64,000 nucleotides of DNA from an uncultured Eubacterium sp. (GTDB lineage: Bacteria > Bacillota > Clostridia > Oscillospirales > Acutalibacteraceae): contig NZ_CAKSZA010000005.1 in the NCBI RefSeq assembly GCF_934525195.1, positions 102,439-166,438 on the forward strand. Direction: 5' to 3'. Both the position numbers and the translations under genes were made by a program. The notes beneath the pieces were generated by a model. The model worked only from the letters and a program-made list of their open reading frames with translations. It did no database searches and was not told where the DNA came from. The number at the start of each line of letters is the position of its first letter. Position 1 is the first letter of the stretch. Of the stretch, positions 8,303 through 17,270 are shown in pieces.

Positions 8303-10015
8303 ATGAATGATTCAATTTTTACTGCAATTGCAGATAATGTTTTTGGAGTCTGGTTTTTGATTGGCGCCGCACTTGTATTTTTTATGCAATGTGGATTTGC
8401 CATGGTTGAAAGCGGATTTACACGAGCAAAGAACGCCGGAAATATCATAATGAAAAACCTTATGGATTTCTGCATCGGTGCTTTGATGTTTATCCTCATC
8501 GGCTATGGCTTGATGTTTGGCGAAAATTATGTAGCCGGACTCTTTGGTTTACCTACACTTAAATTATTGACAGATTACACTTCATCAAGTGCAGATTGGT
8601 CAAACTTTGTATTCAACCTTGTTTTTTGTGCAACAGCCGCAACTATTGTTTCCGGCTCTATGGCAGAAAGAACAAAATTCAGCTCGTACTGCATTTATTC
8701 AGCTGTTATCTCGGCAGTTGTTTATCCGATTGAAGCAGGCTGGATTTGGAATTCAAACGGTTGGCTTGCAAAAATGGGATTCCACGATTATGCAGGTTCA
8801 ACGGCAATTCATATGGTTGGCGGTATCGCTGCTCTTATCGGTGCGATATTCCTCGGCCCTCGTATCGGCAAATATGTTGTTGATAAGAAAACAGGAAAGA
8901 AAAAGGCAAAAGCTATTCCGGGACATTCATTGACACTCGGTGCGCTCGGCGTTTTCATTCTTTGGTTTGCTTGGTACGGCTTCAACGGCGCTGCCGCAAA
9001 GGATGTTAACACACTTGCATCAATATTCCTCACAACAACACTTGCACCGGCAACTGCCACATGTGTAACAATGATTTTCACTTGGATTAAAGACGGAAAG
9101 CCTGATGTTTCGATGTCGCTCAACGCTTCGCTTGCAGGTTTGGTTGCAATCACGGCTCCGTGCGACTGTGTTGACGCTTTTGGCTCAATTATCATCGGTG
9201 CGGTTTCGGGCATACTTGTTGTAGTTGTTGTAGAAGGACTTGACAAGAAGCTCCATATCGACGACCCTGTCGGCGCTGTCGGCGTTCACTTGGCAAACGG
9301 TGTTTGGGGCACGATTGCAGTCGGTCTTTTCTCAAGAGGATATGACGGAGTCGGAAAAGGCTTGTTTTACGGCGGCGGTTTCAAACAATTGGGAATTCAG
9401 TTGCTCGGCTTTGTTGCGGTTGCCTCATGGGCAGTCATCACAATGATAATTGTATTTACTCTTATCAAAAAGACAAACGGACTTCGTGTTACGGCAGAAG
9501 AAGAAATCAAAGGTCTTGATTCAACAGAACACAATTTGCCGTCTGCATATGCAGACTTTGTGCCGACAAGCGTTCTTATCAGTTCCGCTGAGCCTGCACA
9601 ATCTGTTGAAAAGGCAATCCCTGTTGAAACATTTACAACAAAAACAGACGCTGTGCTTTCAAAGATAGTTATGATTTTCAACCCTTCAAAATTTGAAGAA
9701 TTGAAAGAAGCGATGAACGGCATCGGCATTACAGGTATGACAGCCACAAATGTTATGGGTTGCGGTGTTCAAAAAGGACACATCAAAAAATACCGTGGTG
9801 TAGAAATTGAGGAAATGAACCTGCTTCCAAAGATGAAACTGGAAATGGTTGTGTCCGCAATTCCTGTTAAGACCGTTGTTGAAACAGCGAGAAAAGTTCT
9901 TTACACAGGCAACATCGGCGACGGCAAAATCTTTGTTTACGATGTTGAAGATGTGACGAAAGTTCGCACCGGCGAACACGGTTATGACGCACTTCAGGAT
10001 ATTGAAGGCGAATAA
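8303..10015 (+). CDS. amt: Ammonium transporter fused to a PII domain
   Basis: The 570-residue protein has an Amt channel (about residues 1-415, eleven membrane segments). It shows the family signatures FFMQCGFAMVESG, the first twin-His region GSTAIHMVGG and the second twin-His region GVHLANGVWG. After a linker it ends in a GlnK-like PII domain (about 455-560) with NVMGCGVQKGH, a T-loop starting YRGVE and the LLPKMKLEMVV strand. Free PII normally plugs Amt; here sensor and channel are one chain. The residue at the usual uridylylation position (Tyr51) is isoleucine, so regulation is likely by nucleotide/2-oxoglutarate binding alone. The start at 8303 is supported by GGGAGA. Confidence 0.93.
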   Translation: MNDSIFTAIADNVFGVWFLIGAALVFFMQCGFAMVESGFTRAKNAGNIIMKNLMDFCIGALMFILIGYGLMFGENYVAGLFGLPTLKLLTDYTSSSADWSNFVFNLVFCATAATIVSGSMAERTKFSSYCIYSAVISAVVYPIEAGWIWNSNGWLAKMGFHDYAGSTAIHMVGGIAALIGAIFLGPRIGKYVVDKKTGKKKAKAIPGHSLTLGALGVFILWFAWYGFNGAAAKDVNTLASIFLTTTLAPATATCVTMIFTWIKDGKPDVSMSLNASLAGLVAITAPCDCVDAFGSIIIGAVSGILVVVVVEGLDKKLHIDDPVGAVGVHLANGVWGTIAVGLFSRGYDGVGKGLFYGGGFKQLGIQLLGFVAVASWAVITMIIVFTLIKKTNGLRVTAEEEIKGLDSTEHNLPSAYADFVPTSVLISSAEPAQSVEKAIPVETFTTKTDAVLSKIVMIFNPSKFEELKEAMNGIGITGMTATNVMGCGVQKGHIKKYRGVEIEEMNLLPKMKLEMVVSAIPVKTVVETARKVLYTGNIGDGKIFVYDVEDVTKVRTGEHGYDALQDIEGE

Positions 10016-10036
10016 AACAAACAATACGAATAAATA

Positions 10037-10084
10037 ATATACAGCAAAAGGGTGAGCGAAAGCTTGCCCAATTGCTGCGTATAT
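10037..10084 (+). promoter_or_regulatory. Leader hairpin before glutamate synthase
   Basis: A long interrupted stem has ATATAC/GTATAT at its base, AGCAA/TTGCT next, and GGGTGAGC closing on a GAAA tetraloop with GCTTGCCC. It ends directly before the AGGAGG of the next gene. It has no T run, so it is more likely an RNA processing or translation element than a terminator. Confidence 0.45.
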
Positions 10085-10097
10085 TAGGAGGTTATAT

Positions 10098-11201
10098 ATG
10101 TTAAAGGAAGGACAGATTAGAATTCCGAGCGGATGTGCAATCGCGGCGATTATTGACAGGAAGGGCAACAAAATCAACGGCTCTGAAATCATCAAATCCA
10201 TTGCACTTATGCACGACAGGTCAAACGGACTCGGCGGCGGATTTGCTGCTTACGGAATTTATCCGGAGCACAAGGAAGATTATGCCATCCATGTATTTTA
10301 CGACAACGCAGACGCTAAAAAGCAATGCGAGGATTTTTTGTTTAAGCACTTCAACATTGATGTTGCGGAAAGAATACCTACTCGCAAAGTGCAGAGCATA
10401 GAGAACGGACCTGACATTTGGCGTTATTTCGGCAGAGCAAACCGAGTAAGAATGAAAAACGCCCGTCTTGACGAGCTTGAATATGTTGCTCAGTGCGTGA
10501 CAAATGTAAACAATTCAATCGACGGCGCATATATCTTTTCAAGCGGCAAGAATATGGGCTGTTTTAAAGCTGTCGGCTATCCCGAAGATGTCGGAGAGTT
10601 CTATATGCTCGACCAATATGACGCTTATCTTTGGACGGCGCACGGCAGATTTCCCACAAACACACCCGGTTGGTGGGGTGGCTCACATCCGTTCAATATC
10701 CTCGATTGGTCAATAGTTCACAACGGTGAAATCTCATCATACGACACCAACAGAAGATACATTGAACAGTTTGGCTACATCTGCACAATGCAGACAGACA
10801 CCGAGGTTATTACATATTTATTTGACCACTTACTGCGTCACCACAAATTGCCTATGGAGGTTGCCGCCGATGTTTTGACAGCACCCGAATGGGACGAAAT
10901 TGACAGAATGGACGATGACAAAAAGGAATACTTCACCAATCTCCGTGCGATTTACAGCGGAGCGTTGGTTAACGGTCCGTTTTCCGTTATCCTCGGTTCA
11001 AACAAAGGCTTGCTTGCAATCAACGACAGGTTGAAACTCCGTTCTCTCACCGCTGCAACAAAGGGCGACAGAGCGTACTTTGCAAGTGAAGAATCGGCTA
11101 TCAGAATTATTTGCCCCGACCCAGACAAGGTTTGGTCCGTATCGGGAGCAGAACCCGTTTTCATTCCCCTTGAAATTGAAGAAGAGGAGGTTGACGACTG
11201 A
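10098..11201 (+). CDS. Glutamate synthase, glutamine amidotransferase subunit
   Basis: This 367-residue class II glutamine amidotransferase corresponds to the first domain of GltB. It releases ammonia from glutamine for the synthase subunit. The likely nucleophile is Cys13 in PSGCAIAA, so 12 residues would have to be removed to expose it. Other active-site features are TAHGRFPTN and VHNGEISSYDTN. The gene is the first of three that together equal one bacterial GltB large subunit, an arrangement known from archaea and many clostridia. Its stop overlaps the next start (TGATG), indicating coupling. Confidence 0.9.
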   Translation: MLKEGQIRIPSGCAIAAIIDRKGNKINGSEIIKSIALMHDRSNGLGGGFAAYGIYPEHKEDYAIHVFYDNADAKKQCEDFLFKHFNIDVAERIPTRKVQSIENGPDIWRYFGRANRVRMKNARLDELEYVAQCVTNVNNSIDGAYIFSSGKNMGCFKAVGYPEDVGEFYMLDQYDAYLWTAHGRFPTNTPGWWGGSHPFNILDWSIVHNGEISSYDTNRRYIEQFGYICTMQTDTEVITYLFDHLLRHHKLPMEVAADVLTAPEWDEIDRMDDDKKEYFTNLRAIYSGALVNGPFSVILGSNKGLLAINDRLKLRSLTAATKGDRAYFASEESAIRIICPDPDKVWSVSGAEPVFIPLEIEEEEVDD

Positions 11202-12703
11202 TGATAGGCTACATTCCAAGAAGATTTACTGTAATTCGTGACAAAAATCTGTGCACAAACTGCGGTGGTTGTGTCACCCAATGTATAAACGAATGTCACT
11301 TTTTTGCAGATGACAACAAAACGGTTTTGTCAAATTCAAACAACTGCGTTGCTTGTCACCGCTGTGTTGATATGTGCCCGAGCGGTGCATTGAGAATTGA
11401 AAAATATGTTTGCGACTACCGTGACAATGCTAACTGGACACCGCAATATCAACAAGAAATTGTCAGACAGGCAAACACAGGCTCAACCCTGCTTTCTGCC
11501 ATGGGCAATCCAAAACCTTACCCGATTTATTGGGACAAAATTTTGCTCAACGCCTCGCAGGTAACCAATCCGTCCATTGACCCATTGCGCGAACCTATGG
11601 AAATCAGAACAATTTTAGGTCGCAAGCCCGACAAGATTGAAGTTGAGAAAAAAGGCAAATCAACCACAAAAATGCCTCCGCAAGTTATGATTGAAACCCC
11701 GATTATGTTCTCGGCAATGAGCTTTGGCTCAATTTCGCTCAACGCTCAAAAATCGCTTGCAATGGCAGCAAAAAATCTCGGAACGCTGTTCAACACGGGC
11801 GAGGGCGGACTTCATTCTGCCTTAAAAGAGTATTGCGATTATGCGGTCGTTCAGGTTGCATCGGGACGATTCGGCGTGCACAAGGATTACTTGAACAACT
11901 GCAAATTTATTGAAATAAAAATCGGTCAAGGTGCAAAGCCGGGTATCGGCGGACATTTGCCGGGCGAAAAGGTAAATGTTGAAGTTTCTAACGCTCGTAT
12001 GATACCGGAGGGCAGCGATGCGATTTCCCCTGCTCCTCACCACGACATTTATTCTATCGAAGATTTGCGTCAGCTCATTTGGAGCTTGAAGCAGGCAACC
12101 GACGGTCAAAAACCCGTTGCGGTAAAAATTGCCGCCGTGCACAATGTTGCAGCCATTGCATCAGGCTGTGCAAGAGCAGGTGCGGACATCATTGTTATTG
12201 ACGGTTTCAGAGGCGGTACAGGTGCTGCGCCTACCCGAATTCGTGACAATGTCGGTATTCCAATCGAATTGGCACTTGCGGCGGCTGACCAAAGGTTGAG
12301 GGACGAGGGTATTCGTTCGACCGTTTCGCTTGTTGCGGGCGGTTCGTTCAGATGTTCAAGCGATATTGTCAAGGCTATTGCACTCGGCGCAGACGCTTGC
12401 TATGTTGCTTCTGCTCCGCTTATCGCTATGGGCTGTCATATGTGCCAAACTTGCAACACAGGCAAGTGCAATTGGGGCATTGCAACTCAGCGACCTGAAC
12501 TCACAAAAAGATTAAATCCGGAGCAAGCACATCAAAGAGTGGAAAACCTCATCACGGCTTGGAACCACGAAATCAAGGAAATTATGGGCGGAATGGGCAT
12601 CAACTCGGTTGACTCGCTCCGTGGCAACAGGCTTATGCTTCGTGGCATAGGACTGACCGAAAAAGAACTTGAAATACTCGGAATCAAGCACGCAGGCGAA
12701 TAG
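11201..12703 (+). CDS. Glutamate synthase, FMN/ferredoxin central subunit
   Basis: This 500-residue protein is the archaeal-type synthase subunit. Two [4Fe-4S] ferredoxin motifs occur at the N-terminus (CTNCGGCVTQC and CVACHRCVDMCP, residues 18-61), followed by the FMN-binding TIM barrel of GltB. In the barrel MSFGSISLNAQ, GEGG, KPGIGGHLPG and DGFRGGTGAAPT are diagnostic, and CHMCQTCNTGKC provides the 3Fe-4S cysteines. It condenses ammonia with 2-oxoglutarate to glutamate. No NADPH-dependent GltD is in the window, so reducing power probably arrives through the ferredoxin module. Confidence 0.95.
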   Translation: MIGYIPRRFTVIRDKNLCTNCGGCVTQCINECHFFADDNKTVLSNSNNCVACHRCVDMCPSGALRIEKYVCDYRDNANWTPQYQQEIVRQANTGSTLLSAMGNPKPYPIYWDKILLNASQVTNPSIDPLREPMEIRTILGRKPDKIEVEKKGKSTTKMPPQVMIETPIMFSAMSFGSISLNAQKSLAMAAKNLGTLFNTGEGGLHSALKEYCDYAVVQVASGRFGVHKDYLNNCKFIEIKIGQGAKPGIGGHLPGEKVNVEVSNARMIPEGSDAISPAPHHDIYSIEDLRQLIWSLKQATDGQKPVAVKIAAVHNVAAIASGCARAGADIIVIDGFRGGTGAAPTRIRDNVGIPIELALAAADQRLRDEGIRSTVSLVAGGSFRCSSDIVKAIALGADACYVASAPLIAMGCHMCQTCNTGKCNWGIATQRPELTKRLNPEQAHQRVENLITAWNHEIKEIMGGMGINSVDSLRGNRLMLRGIGLTEKELEILGIKHAGE

Positions 12704-12714
12704 GAGGTGTCACT

Positions 12715-13446
12715 ATGATTGAAGCAGGACTCAGACGATACGAAGAAATAAATGACGAAATCAAGGCTGTACTTTCAAAACATAACAAGTGCACCGTTAA
12801 AGATGTTAACGGACAGCGATACATTGGCTGTGCTCTTGATGAGGGAAAAACCATTGAAATATACGGAACGCCGGGCAACGATATGGCGTGCTATCTCAAC
12901 GGTGGCAAAATCGTTGTGTACGGCAACTGTCAGGACGCTGTCGGCAACACAATGAACGGCGGAGAAATCGTTGTTCACGGTCACAGCGGTGACGCTATGG
13001 GCTACGGTATGCGTGACGGACAGATTTACATCAGAGATAATGTTGCGTGCCGTGGCGGCATTCATATGAAAGAATTTAGGGAAATGCGCCCTGTTCTCGT
13101 CATCGGTCAAAACGCAGGTTCATTCCTCGGCGAATATATGGCGGGCGGAACGATTGTGCTCCTCGGTCTTGACATCAAGCACGGCGAAAAACTGTTCGGA
13201 ACTCATTGTGCAAGCGGTATGCACGGAGGCAAAATCTTTGTCCGTGGCACATTTCCAAAGGAGAATTTGAGCTACAACATCAAGGTTGAAAAACTCGATG
13301 CCGAGGACGAAAAAGAGCTAAAATCTTATGTAAAAAAATACTGCAAATACTTTGACGCCGATTTTGAGGAAATTATGGCAAAGCCTTTCAAAAAGCTTGT
13401 GCCTGCAACTTCAAGACCGTACGCAAACCTGTACACACCGAATTAA
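12715..13446 (+). CDS. Glutamate synthase, GXGXG subunit
   Basis: This 243-residue protein is the C-terminal right-handed beta-helix domain of GltB as a separate gene. Repeated glycine turns are seen, such as GNDMACYLNGGKIVVYG and GNTMNGGEIVVHGHSGD. The domain is structural and holds the ammonia channel of the complex. It has an AGGAGG site and starts 11 bases after the FMN subunit, completing the three-gene glutamate synthase. It ends with a short lysine-rich alpha tail. Confidence 0.92.
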   Translation: MIEAGLRRYEEINDEIKAVLSKHNKCTVKDVNGQRYIGCALDEGKTIEIYGTPGNDMACYLNGGKIVVYGNCQDAVGNTMNGGEIVVHGHSGDAMGYGMRDGQIYIRDNVACRGGIHMKEFREMRPVLVIGQNAGSFLGEYMAGGTIVLLGLDIKHGEKLFGTHCASGMHGGKIFVRGTFPKENLSYNIKVEKLDAEDEKELKSYVKKYCKYFDADFEEIMAKPFKKLVPATSRPYANLYTPN

Positions 13447-13493
13447 ACCAAAAAATCGTTTGTTTAATTTTGTGTTTTAGAGAGGTGTTTTGA

Positions 13494-14945
13494 ATGTTTA
13501 ATAATTTACACGAAGAATGTGGTGTTTTTGGCATATTCGAGCCGAAAACTTCTTATGTTGCACAATCGGTTTACTTGGCACTTTATGCGCTTCAGCACAG
13601 AGGTCAGGAAAGCTGTGGCATAGCCGTCAACGATGACGGAGTGTTTGCTCATCACAAAGGCAACGGACTTGTACCCGATGTTTTTACAAAAGACAAACTC
13701 GAACATTTGGGTATGGGAAATATCGCCATCGGTCATGTTCGATATTCAACAACAGGCGGAAAAAACATAAACAATGTTCAACCGCTTGTTATTCGTCACA
13801 TCAAGGGCAATCTTGCGCTTGCACACAACGGAAACCTTGTTAACGCTATGGAAATCCGCAAGAATTTTGAACTCAACGGCGGTATCTTCCACGGAACAAG
13901 CGACACGGAATCCATAGCTTACGAAATCGTTTCGAACCGACTTTCGTGCAAGAGCACGGAAGAAGCCATAAAAAAAACTATGCCAACCCTAAAAGGTGCT
14001 TATTCCTGCGTTGTTATGACTGCCACAAAGCTGATTGCTTTTCGTGACCCAAACGGTTTCAGACCGCTTTGTTTCGGCAAAACCGCTGACGGGGCAATTT
14101 GTGTGAGCAGCGAAAGTTGTGCGCTTGATACTGTCGGCGCAAAAATAATCCGTGATGTTCTCCCCGGCGAAATAATCACGATTGATTCAAACGGTATTCA
14201 TTCCGACAAAACGCATTGCAAAATCAACGGAAATCTTTGTGTGTTTGAATACATCTATTTTGCAAGACCAGACAGCATAATTGACGGTGCATCGGTTGAG
14301 CACGCAAGAATGAAGGCAGGTGCATTTCTTGCAAAAGAAAGCCCTGTTGACGCAGATATTGTCATCGGTGTTCCCGACAGCGGACTTGATGCGGCGCTCG
14401 GCTATGCCAACGAAAGCGGAATACCTTACGGCATTGGCTTTATCAAAAACAGATACATCGGCAGAAGTTTCATTCAACCAAATCAATCACAGCGTGAGGA
14501 CGCAGTCAGAATCAAGCTGAATGTCATCAAAGAGAACATCGAGGGCAAGCGTGTTATTATGATTGACGACTCAATCGTTCGTGGAACGACCTGTGCAAGA
14601 ATTGTAAATCTGCTCCGTGAAGCAGGGGCAAAAGAGGTGCATATGCGTGTGTCATCTCCTCCGTTCAAGCATCCGTGCTATTTTGGAACAGATGTTGACA
14701 GCCAGGAAAACCTCATTGCGTGCAAATACAATTCGGTTGAAGAAATCGCAAAGGTCATCGGCGTTGACAGCCATGCGTATTTGTCTGTGGAATCAACGCA
14801 CAAATTAGCCGAAAGCGCAAGCACACATTGTTGTGACGGTTGCTTTACGGGCAAATACCCGATTGAAGTACCAAAAGAACAGCCAAAGGACAAATTCGAA
14901 GAAAAAATCAGCAAAACCTCAAGCTACTACCAAGTACTTGATTGA
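13494..14945 (+). CDS. purF: Amidophosphoribosyltransferase
   Basis: A 483-residue PurF, first enzyme of purine synthesis, forming phosphoribosylamine from PRPP and glutamine. A short propeptide precedes the nucleophile Cys9 (EECGVFGIF). The PRPP loop is VIMIDDSIVRGTT. Cysteines at CVFEYIYFARPDS, in the ENLIACKY segment and in HCCDGCF match the [4Fe-4S] ligands of the B. subtilis enzyme, implying oxygen-sensitive turnover. It follows the glutamate synthase genes by 47 bases with its own AGAGGTG site. No other purine gene is nearby, so it seems placed here as a glutamine user. Confidence 0.96.
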   Translation: MFNNLHEECGVFGIFEPKTSYVAQSVYLALYALQHRGQESCGIAVNDDGVFAHHKGNGLVPDVFTKDKLEHLGMGNIAIGHVRYSTTGGKNINNVQPLVIRHIKGNLALAHNGNLVNAMEIRKNFELNGGIFHGTSDTESIAYEIVSNRLSCKSTEEAIKKTMPTLKGAYSCVVMTATKLIAFRDPNGFRPLCFGKTADGAICVSSESCALDTVGAKIIRDVLPGEIITIDSNGIHSDKTHCKINGNLCVFEYIYFARPDSIIDGASVEHARMKAGAFLAKESPVDADIVIGVPDSGLDAALGYANESGIPYGIGFIKNRYIGRSFIQPNQSQREDAVRIKLNVIKENIEGKRVIMIDDSIVRGTTCARIVNLLREAGAKEVHMRVSSPPFKHPCYFGTDVDSQENLIACKYNSVEEIAKVIGVDSHAYLSVESTHKLAESASTHCCDGCFTGKYPIEVPKEQPKDKFEEKISKTSSYYQVLD

Positions 14946-14951
14946 TACAGT

Positions 14952-14986
14952 AAAAGCCGTAAGCGTTTTCACTTACGGCTTTTTTG
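14952..14986 (+). terminator. Terminator after purF
   Basis: Twelve-base-pair arms (14952-14963 and 14972-14983) are followed by a T run, seven bases after the purF stop. Confidence 0.85.
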
Positions 14987-15013
14987 GCGTGTTTCAGGAG
15001 CTTTATCGACAGT

Positions 15014-15877
15014 CTAAAAAGGAAAAATTTTGGTTATATCCACATCAAGGCAGATGGATTTATGCCGTATTTCGGGCGGGCAAACCGCTTGTCCGTTATT
15101 GATACAAGCATAGGTGGCATTGGGATTTTTCGCCGTCATCTGCCAAAACGGATATTTGATGATAACCGGTGTGTTGTAGCCGACTCCCAATTCAAGAAAG
15201 AGAATTTTTTCGTTTGCACGGGTGCGGAGAAAGTTTTGATACCGTTCTGACGCAAGATGCCAGCCCTCGTCCTCAACGAATTTGTCATCGCTTCGCAAGT
15301 TCATTGTGAGCGGTTTTCCGCAATGCGGACAGACAGGCAAAAGCTCGGTCGGAATTTTCATATCCTTTTGCCGTTTGAACATTTCAAGAACAACAGCCTC
15401 ATTGTCAAAGGTTTCCTGACAGCACGGCTCACTGCATTGAAACAGTCCGTAATCACCCTGCGTGTAGAAAAGTCGCTTTTTGTCAAAGCCTGCCTTTTGA
15501 AAGCAATGATCAACATTTGTTGTGATTACAAAATAATCTTTATCCTTAACCGAGTCATACAGTTTGTTGTATAAATCGGTAGGCGGGTCCATATAGCGAT
15601 TAACAAAAATGTATCTGCTCCAATATGCCCAATACTCCTCCGGAGTTTTGTAGGGGTAAAATCCACCCGAATACATATCCTCAAATCCGTATTTTTGGCG
15701 AAAATCGGAAAAGTATTTTTCAAACCTCTCACCGCTGTAAGTGAAGCCTGCTGCGGTGGAAAGTCCTGCGCCTGCACCGATTACAACAGCGTCAGCCGTG
15801 CGGATTTTTTCTTTTAATTTTTCTATATTATCCGAGATATTCTCGGTAAATTTCATAGTCTGAATTCTTGAAAACAT
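15014..15877 (-). CDS. Class M sirtuin (SirTM), protein ADP-ribosyltransferase
   Basis: A 287-residue Sir2-fold protein. It has the NAD loop GAGAGLS (residues 34-40) and TTNVD (119-123). A glutamine (Q140 in TQGDYG) stands where deacetylase sirtuins have the catalytic histidine. Zinc cysteines are at C148/C152 and C183/C186. The His-to-Gln change and the linked macrodomain gene mark the SirTM class, known to ADP-ribosylate a lipoylated GcvH-like protein in Staphylococcus and Streptococcus. The start at 15877 has AAGGTG eight bases upstream and overlaps the macrodomain gene by 50 bases. The usual GcvH-L and lipoate ligase genes are not in this operon. Confidence 0.85.
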   Translation of the reverse strand: MFSRIQTMKFTENISDNIEKLKEKIRTADAVVIGAGAGLSTAAGFTYSGERFEKYFSDFRQKYGFEDMYSGGFYPYKTPEEYWAYWSRYIFVNRYMDPPTDLYNKLYDSVKDKDYFVITTNVDHCFQKAGFDKKRLFYTQGDYGLFQCSEPCCQETFDNEAVVLEMFKRQKDMKIPTELLPVCPHCGKPLTMNLRSDDKFVEDEGWHLASERYQNFLRTRANEKILFLELGVGYNTPVIIKYPFWQMTAKNPNATYACINNGQAVCPPEIRHKSICLDVDITKIFPF

Positions 15878-16601
15878 TGAATATCACCTTAATTTTACTG
15901 TTTGTCAGCTTTTTGTATTCGCCGACTGTTTCGATTGCGATTTTTGCCCCTTTGTCGTTCGGAAAATGAAATTCGCCTGTGGATATGCAACAAAATGCAA
16001 CACTGTTTAGCTTGTATTCATCTGCAAGTGCCAAGCAAGAACGATAGCAAGAACGCAGTAATTCGCAGTCCTTTTCTGTCAATTTGCCTGTAACAATCGG
16101 GCCTACCGTGTGCAAAATATATTTGCACGGAAGATTATATGCAGGCGTGATTTTCGGCGTTCCCGTTTCTTCATCTTTACCTTGATTTTTCATGATTTCG
16201 GCACATTTTAAACGAAGCTGAACGCCCGAAAAAGTGTGAATTGCATTGTCTATGCAACCGTGATTCGGGCAAAAGCAACCGAGCATTTGACTGTTCGCCG
16301 CATTGACGACGGCATCACATTTCAGCGTTGTAATGTCGCCCTGCCATAAATAAATATCAGGCTTAATCGGCTCTAAATCGTCAATACTTGTTATGCCTTT
16401 TTGAGCGATTTCCTCTTGCAAATATTCATCCTGCACTCCGAGAAACTCATCACATATCGGCAACGGCATACGAACATTGAATAACGCTCGAAGCAATTTC
16501 TTCTGTTCGGTTTCGTCTTTCGGAATTGAAATATCTGCGTATTCGGATCGCTCGTTCAATAATTCTGTTATTAAATATTGTCTTTTTTCAGCTTGGGTCA
16601 T
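15828..16601 (-). CDS. Zinc-dependent macrodomain, ADP-ribosyl hydrolase
   Basis: This 257-residue protein has about 85 residues of helical N-terminal extension, then a macrodomain. The signature DAVVNAANSQMLGCF runs into a Cys-Pro-Asn-His-x-Cys-Ile-Asp element. That Cys/His/Cys set is what binds zinc in the sirtuin-linked Zn-macro group, which removes the ADP-ribose added by SirTM. The HTVGP and STGEFHFPN loops complete the site. It overlaps the upstream flavin gene by 4 bases (ATGA) and the sirtuin gene by 50, so writer and eraser are tightly coupled. Confidence 0.85.
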   Translation of the reverse strand: MTQAEKRQYLITELLNERSEYADISIPKDETEQKKLLRALFNVRMPLPICDEFLGVQDEYLQEEIAQKGITSIDDLEPIKPDIYLWQGDITTLKCDAVVNAANSQMLGCFCPNHGCIDNAIHTFSGVQLRLKCAEIMKNQGKDEETGTPKITPAYNLPCKYILHTVGPIVTGKLTEKDCELLRSCYRSCLALADEYKLNSVAFCCISTGEFHFPNDKGAKIAIETVGEYKKLTNSKIKVIFNVFKNSDYEIYREYLG

Positions 16602-17209
16602 AATTTTTCAACCGCCTTTACGGGACAAATATTAAAGCAATTTCCACAATGCAGGCAACTGCTTTGAATAATTTTTGCGTATCCGTTTGCAAAATCAATA
16701 CATCCTTGCGGACAGGCTTCCAAACATTTCTTGCAACCGATACACTTATCCGTTATACAATAGCCGTCAATTGTTTTTATACCTTTTCCAAATGAGAAAG
16801 AAGCTCTCTCAATAGGCTTTTTTGAAAGGTCAAACCATTCTCCGCAACCGTCATAAATTCTAAACACGGTAAGAGCCGTGCGTGACTCTTTTGTGGGATA
16901 GATTTCGCTCATATAGCTGTTTTTCTCAAACAACCTATTAAGATAATCACTTCCGACTTCCTCAACCTTTCCTCTGACGGAAATTGCAACGCAAGAAAGC
17001 GTGTCCGTGCCTTTTGTTCCTGTTAAAGAAACATATCCGTCACGCTTTAATCGAGCATAAAAATTCTTGCCCCTTGCGGTAATAAAGTACAGCCCGTTTT
17101 CGTCATAGTCCATAATGTCTATGGCGCATGTTATGGGCAAGCCGTTCTCATCCACAGTTGCCATAACGGTTGAATGTATTTCTTTCGTAAGATATTTAAG
17201 ATAATTCAT
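16598..17209 (-). CDS. Flavin (PNPOx-like) protein with two [4Fe-4S] clusters
   Basis: The 203-residue product has an FMN-binding split-barrel domain of the pyridoxamine-phosphate-oxidase type (about residues 1-125). A bacterial ferredoxin module with CIGCKKCLEACP and CLHCGNCFNICP follows (about 148-195). It is the first gene of the sirtuin-macrodomain operon. The domain mix suggests a small electron-transfer flavoprotein, possibly linking redox state to reversible ADP-ribosylation; this role is an inference. The start at 17209 has GGAGGG; the longer frame from 17314 lacks a site. Confidence 0.8.
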   Translation of the reverse strand: MNYLKYLTKEIHSTVMATVDENGLPITCAIDIMDYDENGLYFITARGKNFYARLKRDGYVSLTGTKGTDTLSCVAISVRGKVEEVGSDYLNRLFEKNSYMSEIYPTKESRTALTVFRIYDGCGEWFDLSKKPIERASFSFGKGIKTIDGYCITDKCIGCKKCLEACPQGCIDFANGYAKIIQSSCLHCGNCFNICPVKAVEKL

Positions 17210-17270
17210 TGTTCCCTCCGTGCAAGGCAGAAAGCCACGCAAGAAAGGGCTTGCGTGGTTCTCGTGCTCA

